From positions 124,001 through 188,000 of the forward strand of contig CAXXEF010000001.1 of NCBI GenBank assembly GCA_963677825.2: a stretch of DNA of 64,000 nucleotides. Direction: 5' to 3'. Within the stretch, counting starts at the first letter, position 1; each line of letters starts with the position of its first letter. Both the position numbers and the translations under genes were made by a program. Shown here one piece after another: positions 59,285 to 64,000 of this stretch. This stretch comes from Sporobacter sp963677825. Lineage in GTDB: Bacteria; Bacillota; Clostridia; Oscillospirales; Oscillospiraceae. The notes under the pieces are model-generated. The model was not told where the DNA came from, did no database searches, and saw nothing but the letters and a program-made list of their open reading frames with translations.

Positions 59285-60151
59285 ATGACACTGGATTCAA
59301 TTTTTAAGAAGCCGAAGAACGAACTGGAGAAGGGCACGCGTCATCCGTCCGTCAAGGGTGCGCCGCCCGACTTTGAGTTGAAGGAAAAATGCCCAAGCTG
59401 CGGCACGGAAACGCCACTGAGCCAGTTGTGGGACAATTTGCAGGTCTGTCAGTGTGGGCATTGTTTCCGTATGAACTCACGCCAGCGCATCCAGATACTG
59501 ACCGACGCCGACAGCTTCAAGGAGCTGTGGGGCGAGATGGAAAGCGTCGACTTTCTGAATTTCCCGGCATACAAAAACAAGCTTGAAAGCGTTCAGGCGT
59601 CCGCACGTGAAAACGAAGCCGTCGTCTGCGGCACAGCGACGATCGGCGGTAACGCGTGTGCGGTGTTCGTCATGGAGCCCTACTTCATGATGGGCAGCAT
59701 GGGCACTGTCGTCGGCGAAAAGATTACGCGGTTGTTTGAGCACGCTGTTCAAGAAGGTCTGCCCGTCATCGGCTGCACCGTCTCCGGCGGCGCGCGGATG
59801 CAGGAGGGCATTTTGTCACTCATGCAGATGGCCAAGACGTCCGGCGCAGTTAAGCGTCACAGCGATGCGGGTCTGCTGTATATTACGCTGCTCACTGACC
59901 CGACGACGGGTGGTGTCACAGCCAGCTTCGCGATGGAAGGCGATATTATTATCTCGGAGCCCAACGCGATAGTCGGTTTTGCCGGCAAGCGCCTTGTGGA
60001 GCAGACGGTACGCAAAAAAGTACCGGCGGACTTCCAGAAAGCAGAGGCGCTGCTGGAGCACGGCTTTATCGACTTGATTGTGCCGCGCGCGGAGCAAAAG
60101 ACTACGATCACGTCGCTTCTGAGCATGCATAAAAGGCAGGTGCGCGCATGA
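59285..60151 (+). CDS. accD: Acetyl-CoA carboxylase carboxyltransferase subunit beta
   Basis: 288 residues with an N-terminal zinc ribbon (KCPSCGTE and VCQCGHCFRM, about 37-60) and a crotonase-like domain: FMMGSMGTVVGEKI, SGGARMQEGILSLMQMAKTSGA (given here in part) and GFAGKRLVEQT. With AccA it transfers the carboxyl group from carboxybiotin to acetyl-CoA. The stop overlaps accA (ATGA). Confidence 0.96.
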   Translation: MTLDSIFKKPKNELEKGTRHPSVKGAPPDFELKEKCPSCGTETPLSQLWDNLQVCQCGHCFRMNSRQRIQILTDADSFKELWGEMESVDFLNFPAYKNKLESVQASARENEAVVCGTATIGGNACAVFVMEPYFMMGSMGTVVGEKITRLFEHAVQEGLPVIGCTVSGGARMQEGILSLMQMAKTSGAVKRHSDAGLLYITLLTDPTTGGVTASFAMEGDIIISEPNAIVGFAGKRLVEQTVRKKVPADFQKAEALLEHGFIDLIVPRAEQKTTITSLLSMHKRQVRA

Positions 60152-61011
60152 AGACAGCATACGAAATCGTCAAGGACACACGGTCGAAGAACCGGCCGAC
60201 CAGCCTGGACTTTATCAGTAATATTTTCAGCGGCTTCATCGAGCTGCACGGCGACCGGCGCTTTGCCGACGATCCGTCCGTGGTGGGCGGCCTGGCAACG
60301 CTCGGTGACACGGCGTATACCGTCATCGCGACGGAAAAGGGGCGCGACCTCAAAACACGCATGCACCGTAACTTCGGTATGGCGCATCCCGAGGGCTACC
60401 GCAAAGCAATTCGCCTGATGAAGCAGGCAGAAAAGTTCCGTCGCCCCGTCGTTTGTTTCGTTGACACGTGCGGTGCCTTTCCCGGCATTGGCGCGGAGGA
60501 GCGTGGCCAAGGTCAGGCGATTGCCGAGAGCATCGTGGAAATGATGGCGCTCAAGACACCGATCCTGTCGATCCTGATCGGCGAGGGCGGCAGCGGCGGC
60601 GCATTGGCGCTGGCCGTCGCCAATGATGTGTGGATGCTTGAAAACGCGATATACTCCGTCGTTGCGCCGGAAAGCTGCGCGAACATACTGTGGCGCGATA
60701 CGGAAAAAGCGGCAGAAGCCGCCGAGGACCTGAAGCTTACAGCGCCGGACGTGTATGAGCTGGGCGTCGTCGAGCGCATTATTTCTGAGCGCGGCGGTGA
60801 TTGTGAGCTGATCTATCAGTCGCTCATCACCGACATCATGAACTGGACGGCGAAGATGAACGAGATGTCGACCGCGCAGGTCGTCGAGGCGCGATTTGAC
60901 CGTTTCCGCAAACTCGGTGTGCCGCAGAGTACGACCGTCACAACGCCGCAGGGCTTCGTGGTGCCGCCGGAAACAGCATCTGCCGACGGGCAAACTGCCG
61001 ACGGTCAGTAG
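60148..61011 (+). CDS. accA: Acetyl-CoA carboxylase carboxyltransferase subunit alpha
   Basis: 287 residues. FIELHGDRRFADDPSVVGG, GMAHPEGYRKAIRLMKQAEK, VDTCGAFPGIGAEERGQG and IGEGGSGGALALAV are AccA signatures. It completes the carboxyltransferase with AccD. The biotin carrier (accB) and biotin carboxylase (accC) that often accompany it are not in this window. A terminator follows. Confidence 0.97.
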   Translation: MKTAYEIVKDTRSKNRPTSLDFISNIFSGFIELHGDRRFADDPSVVGGLATLGDTAYTVIATEKGRDLKTRMHRNFGMAHPEGYRKAIRLMKQAEKFRRPVVCFVDTCGAFPGIGAEERGQGQAIAESIVEMMALKTPILSILIGEGGSGGALALAVANDVWMLENAIYSVVAPESCANILWRDTEKAAEAAEDLKLTAPDVYELGVVERIISERGGDCELIYQSLITDIMNWTAKMNEMSTAQVVEARFDRFRKLGVPQSTTVTTPQGFVVPPETASADGQTADGQ

Positions 61012-61041
61012 CATTTACTGAATTCAATAAAATCAAAAGAG

Positions 61042-61074
61042 CCGCCGTAACGCACAGAAGCGTTACGGCGGTTT
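61042..61074 (+). terminator. Intrinsic terminator after accA
   Basis: CCGCCGTAACGC (61042-61053) pairs perfectly with GCGTTACGGCGG (61060-61071), then TTT. Confidence 0.85.
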
Positions 61075-61124
61075 AACATATTAACTAAAAAGCGCGTCAT
61101 GATGTTCGTTTGATTATGCAGTAG

Positions 61125-61225
61125 TTTACATGACCCGATTAACAATAATGCGATTTAACGCAGAATTAACATAACTGCGATAATGGCTTTTACTTAGAAT
61201 TAGTTAAATACAGGTGTTATACAAT
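61125..61225 (+). promoter_or_regulatory. Candidate PhoP-type control region of the pst operon
   Basis: The 250-base gap before pstS is AT-rich and holds repeated TTAAC/TTTAC hexamers: TTTACA 61125, TTAACA 61139, TTAACG 61155, TTAACA 61166. The last two are 11 bases apart, the spacing of PhoP half-sites in Bacillus (TTHAYA repeats), though the others are not regular. A TACAAT (61220-61225) lacks a good -35, which would fit an activator-dependent promoter. Confidence 0.45.
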
Positions 61226-61261
61226 TTAACTAAAATTCATAGTTAAAAAGGAGCAAAGTAA

Positions 61262-62212
61262 ATGAAAAAGATTCTTGGGATTGCCATGGCGGCTATGTTG
61301 GTGCTCGTCGCGTTGACAGCTTGTAACAACAACACGACAACAAGCCCCTCCACCAGCACAAGCCCCAGCTCGACCCCCAGCACGCAGCCCAGCACAGACC
61401 CCAGCACGGACCCCAGCACAGATCCGACGATGGAAACCATGAGCGGCCCGATCACCGCCATCACCCGTGAAGAAGGTTCCGGTACGCGCGGTGCGTTCAT
61501 CGAGCTGATGGGCATCGAGACGGACGAAGGCGACATGACGTACGAAATGGCGGAGATCGCCAGCGGCACCAATCAGGTCATGACGTCTGTCGAAAACAAC
61601 GCTCAGGCCATCGGCTACATCTCTCTTGGTTCGCTCAACGATACGGTCAAGGCTGTCACGGTTGACGGCGTTGAAGCCACAGCGGACAACATCAAGGCTG
61701 GTACTTATCCGATCGCGCGTCCATTCAACATCGCATCCATGAACGGCGAATTCTCAGAAGTTGCACAGGACTTCATCAACTTTATCTTCAGCGAAGAAGG
61801 CCAGGCGATTGCTGAAGATAACGGTTACATCAGCAACGGCAATAACGGCGCCTACGCCGGCACCGGCGGCATGAGCGGCACGATCATTTGCGCTGGTTCC
61901 ACATCGGTTTCCCCGCTGATGGAGAAAATCTATGAAGCGTACAAAGAGATCAATCCCGACGTTGAAGTTCAAATTCAGGCGAGCGGTTCTTCCTCGGGGA
62001 TGACATCTGCCAAAGACGGTACGTGTGACATCGGTATGGCTTCCCGCGAGCTCAAGCAGAGCGAGCTTGACGCCGGTCTCGTTCCGCAGGTCATCGCGCT
62101 GGACGGTATCGCGGTTGTCGTTAACAACGATAACTCCGTCGACGGTCTGACCAGCGATCAGATCACGGCGATTTTCACCGGTGCAACGACAGATTGGGCT
62201 GACGTTGCATAA
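61262..62212 (+). CDS. pstS: Phosphate-binding lipoprotein PstS with circularly permuted halves
   Basis: 316 residues. A lipoprotein signal peptide ends in LTAC (Cys21), then a Ser/Thr/Pro linker to about 60. Next comes the half that normally is C-terminal: ITREEGSGTRGAFIELM from about 66, IGYISLGSLNDTVKAV, FINFIFSEEGQAIAEDNGYIS. Only after a Gly/Asn linker comes the half that normally is N-terminal: CAGSTSVSPLMEKIYEAY from about 210, DIGMASRELKQSEL, ALDGIAVVVNNDNSVDGL and ITAIFTGATTDWADVA, which is the stop. In ordinary PstS the last segment runs directly into the first. All phosphate-contacting segments are present, so binding is expected. AAAGGAG precedes the ATG. Confidence 0.9.
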   Translation: MKKILGIAMAAMLVLVALTACNNNTTTSPSTSTSPSSTPSTQPSTDPSTDPSTDPTMETMSGPITAITREEGSGTRGAFIELMGIETDEGDMTYEMAEIASGTNQVMTSVENNAQAIGYISLGSLNDTVKAVTVDGVEATADNIKAGTYPIARPFNIASMNGEFSEVAQDFINFIFSEEGQAIAEDNGYISNGNNGAYAGTGGMSGTIICAGSTSVSPLMEKIYEAYKEINPDVEVQIQASGSSSGMTSAKDGTCDIGMASRELKQSELDAGLVPQVIALDGIAVVVNNDNSVDGLTSDQITAIFTGATTDWADVA

Positions 62213-62229
62213 CGAGCGCTGAATAAATT

Positions 62230-62264
62230 TGAGCCTGAGGGATGCTTAAATGCCCTCAGGCTCA
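62230..62264 (+). other. Perfect 12-bp hairpin between pstS and pstC
   Basis: TGAGCCTGAGGG (62230-62241) pairs with CCCTCAGGCTCA (62253-62264). No T-run follows, so it is more likely a 3'-protecting structure or partial terminator that allows more pstS than pstCAB expression. Confidence 0.75.
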
Positions 62265-62282
62265 TTGCCATGGGTGGGACAG

Positions 62283-63140
62283 ATGAAAAACTTTAAAGAA
62301 AAATCAATGAAATTGCTGTTTTTACTAGCAGCGTGTACCTCGATTCTTGCTGTCGCGCTGATCTGTATATTCATATTTTCTGAAGGCGTGCCAGCGATCA
62401 GTGAGATCGGTGTTTTTAAGTTTTTATTCGGCATGAAGTGGAAGCCGATGCAAGAGATCTTCGGCATTTTCCCGATGATCATCGGCAGTATTTATGTAAC
62501 GGCGGGCGCCATCATCATCGGCGTGCCTATCGGTCTGCTAAGTGCGATTTTTATGGCGCGTTTTTGTTCGGCAGGCCTATATAAGCTTTTAAAGCCGGCG
62601 ATCGAGCTGCTGGCCGGTATCCCGTCGATTGTCTACGGCTTTTTCGGTATGGTTGTGCTTGTGCCGGTTATACAGGATCTGTCCGGTGCGGCCACTGGTA
62701 AAGGATTATTGGCAGCGTCGATACTCCTTGGTATTATGATTTTACCAACGATTATCCAAGTTTCGGAATCAGCGATTCGCGCCGTACCCGAGCACTACTA
62801 CGAAGGCTCACTGGCTTTAGGTGCCACGCATGAACGAACGGTGTTTTCCGTACTGGTGCCGGGCGCAAAATCGGGCATTATGGCGGCGATCATTCTCGGT
62901 ATCGGCCGTGCGATCGGTGAAACAATGGCCGTCATCATGGTCGCGGGCAACCAACCGATTATACCAAAAAGCATATTAAGCGGCGTTAGAACATTGACGG
63001 CAAACATCGTTATTGAAATGGGATATGCGGCAGACCTGCACCGCGGCGCACTATTTGGAACAGCAGTCGTCTTGTTCGTGTTTATTTTGATTATTGTTTT
63101 GTCCGTATCTCTTATTAAGAAGAAGGAGACGGCCAAATGA
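62283..63140 (+). CDS. pstC: Phosphate ABC transporter permease PstC
   Basis: 285 residues from ATG 62283. Six membrane segments. The substrate/ATPase coupling signature is seen as EGSLALGATHERTVFSVLVPGAKSG in part (EALALGA-type loop) near 185, and IGRAIGETMAVIMVAGN near 220. PstC and PstA form the membrane channel of the high-affinity phosphate importer. GGTGGGAC lies upstream. The stop overlaps pstA (ATGA). Confidence 0.95.
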   Translation: MKNFKEKSMKLLFLLAACTSILAVALICIFIFSEGVPAISEIGVFKFLFGMKWKPMQEIFGIFPMIIGSIYVTAGAIIIGVPIGLLSAIFMARFCSAGLYKLLKPAIELLAGIPSIVYGFFGMVVLVPVIQDLSGAATGKGLLAASILLGIMILPTIIQVSESAIRAVPEHYYEGSLALGATHERTVFSVLVPGAKSGIMAAIILGIGRAIGETMAVIMVAGNQPIIPKSILSGVRTLTANIVIEMGYAADLHRGALFGTAVVLFVFILIIVLSVSLIKKKETAK

Positions 63141-63973
63141 TTATAAATAAAACTACCTTCAAACAAAAGATGCGCAACTATTTAAAGCATCCGGTTTCAT
63201 TGATACTGTTTATACTCGTCGTTTTAGCGACGCTTATTACAGTTGTCGTATTGTTAACGCTGGTCGGATACATCCTCTTCAAAGGTGTTCCGAATCTTAA
63301 ATGGTCTCTGTTTGAATGGGAATATAATAGTGTGAATGCCTCGATGATGCCGGCGATCATTAACACGATTAAGATGACGGTTCTATCGCTGATTATTTCA
63401 GTTCCGCTCGGCGTGTTTTCTGCCATCTACTTGACCGAGTACGCCAAGCGCGGCAACAAGCTCGTCAAGGTAGTACGCATCACGACAGAAACGCTGGCAG
63501 GCATTCCATCGATTGTTTACGGCTTGTTCGGCTATTTGATGTTTGGCGTTGTTCTTGGCATCAGCTATACGCTGCTGGCCGGCGCGCTGACGCTATCGAT
63601 TATGGTGCTGCCGACGATCATGCGCACAACGGAGGAGTCGATCAAGTCTGTGCCCGATACGTTCCGGGAAGGCAGCTTCGGCCTTGGCGCGGGACGGTTG
63701 CGCACCGTTTTTCGGATCATCCTACCGTCGGCGATGCAGGGCATCATCGCCGGTATCATCCTCAGTATCGGCCGTATGGTTGGTGAGACGGCGGCGCTGA
63801 TCTTTACATCAGGTACGAGTACCCAGCGGACGCTGTCCGTCCATATGTACATGCTATCCACAGAAGGGATGTATATCAACGAGACCTATGCAACAGCTGT
63901 TGTACTGCTGCTGCTTGTCGTCGGCATTAACGCACTATCAAAAGTGCTTGCAAATAAAGCTTCGGTGAGGTAA
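63137..63973 (+). CDS. pstA: Phosphate ABC transporter permease PstA
   Basis: 278 residues with six membrane segments. TLAGIPSIVYGLFGYLMFG near 117, REGSFGLGAGRLRTVFRIIL near 175 and SIGRMVGETAALIFTSG near 210 are PstA motifs. It pairs with PstC. Confidence 0.95.
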   Translation: MIINKTTFKQKMRNYLKHPVSLILFILVVLATLITVVVLLTLVGYILFKGVPNLKWSLFEWEYNSVNASMMPAIINTIKMTVLSLIISVPLGVFSAIYLTEYAKRGNKLVKVVRITTETLAGIPSIVYGLFGYLMFGVVLGISYTLLAGALTLSIMVLPTIMRTTEESIKSVPDTFREGSFGLGAGRLRTVFRIILPSAMQGIIAGIILSIGRMVGETAALIFTSGTSTQRTLSVHMYMLSTEGMYINETYATAVVLLLLVVGINALSKVLANKASVR

Positions 63974-63976
63974 GAT

Positions 63977-64000
63977 ATGGAAAAATATAGTATAAAGAAC
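63977..64000 (+). CDS. pstB: Phosphate ABC transporter ATP-binding protein PstB, start (partial)
   Basis: Eight codons, MEKYSIKN, begin 3 bases after the pstA stop, with GAGGTAAG upstream. PstB proteins often begin with a short charged strand of this type. The call rests on position after pstSCA. Confidence 0.75.

Noticed and set aside
59857..61014. Long minus-strand frame (about 385 codons) opposite accA/accD
   Set aside because: It lies fully antisense to clear accA, has no ribosome-binding site or family motif, and reflects the high-GC third positions of the real gene.
1..64000. CRISPR arrays, prophage, insertion sequences, tRNA or rRNA genes
   Set aside because: No regular spaced repeats, transposase or integrase frames, or recognisable RNA-gene sequences were seen on either strand.

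Overview
This window looks like a chromosomal core region of a fairly high-GC Firmicute of class Clostridia, most likely an Oscillospirales-type lineage (inference; no 16S gene is present). The evidence is a Firmicutes-style dcw cluster with a SpoVD-like PASTA penicillin-binding protein, the RapZ/YvcK/WhiA trio, HPr kinase, a FabK-type fatty-acid operon with a MarR-type regulator, RqcH, Mini-III, the DUF512 radical-SAM protein next to der, and class I cyclic-di-GMP riboswitches. MurE carries the DNPR signature of meso-diaminopimelate-adding enzymes. No phage, insertion sequence, CRISPR array, tRNA or rRNA was seen.

Layout. 1-12.5 kb: cell-wall and division genes mraZ(end)-rsmH-ftsL-pbp-murE-mraY-ftsW-murG-murA-divIB-ftsZ, without murD or murF. 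12.5-16.2 kb: YihY-family membrane protein, Mini-III RNase, RqcH, a GNAT acetyltransferase. 16.2-18.3 kb: nth and glyA, divergent. 18.3-20.5 kb: a membrane glycosyltransferase with a PilZ domain, preceded by a c-di-GMP-I riboswitch and terminator. 20.7-25.9 kb: rarA, DUF951, an unknown minus-strand gene, a YqeG phosphatase, an M24 peptidase, efp and an acidic, Cys-rich zinc-ribbon protein. 26.2-28.3 kb: a P-type ATPase homologue that has lost its catalytic aspartate, then a 37-residue hydrophilic protein. 28.5-30.6 kb: yebC and a secreted stalk-domain protein under a second c-di-GMP-I riboswitch. 30.6-33.1 kb: a DUF169 protein, an RluA-type pseudouridine synthase and a small exported protein. 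33.2-38.6 kb: yceD-rpmF, DUF512, der, plsY, gpsA. 38.6-44.6 kb: proC and rpmB, then hprK-murB-rapZ-yvcK-whiA. 44.6-53 kb: a complete minus-strand operon aroF-tyrA-aroB-aroA-aroC-pheA-aroE/aroK-aroQ behind a Phe/Tyr-rich leader peptide and attenuator. 53-61 kb: fabT-like regulator, fabH, acpP, fabK, fabD, fabG, fabF, fabZ, accD, accA. 61-64 kb: pstS, pstC, pstA and the first codons of pstB.

How it works together. The window supplies most of lipid II synthesis and septation, type II fatty-acid synthesis feeding PlsY/GpsA phospholipid synthesis, and the whole route to chorismate, Phe and Tyr. Two transcription units appear to be read out by c-di-GMP, and one of them encodes a protein that should also bind c-di-GMP. 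The items most worth a second look are the circularly permuted PstS, the catalytically dead-looking P-type ATPase, the aromatic leader-peptide attenuator, and the double c-di-GMP control of the PilZ glycosyltransferase.
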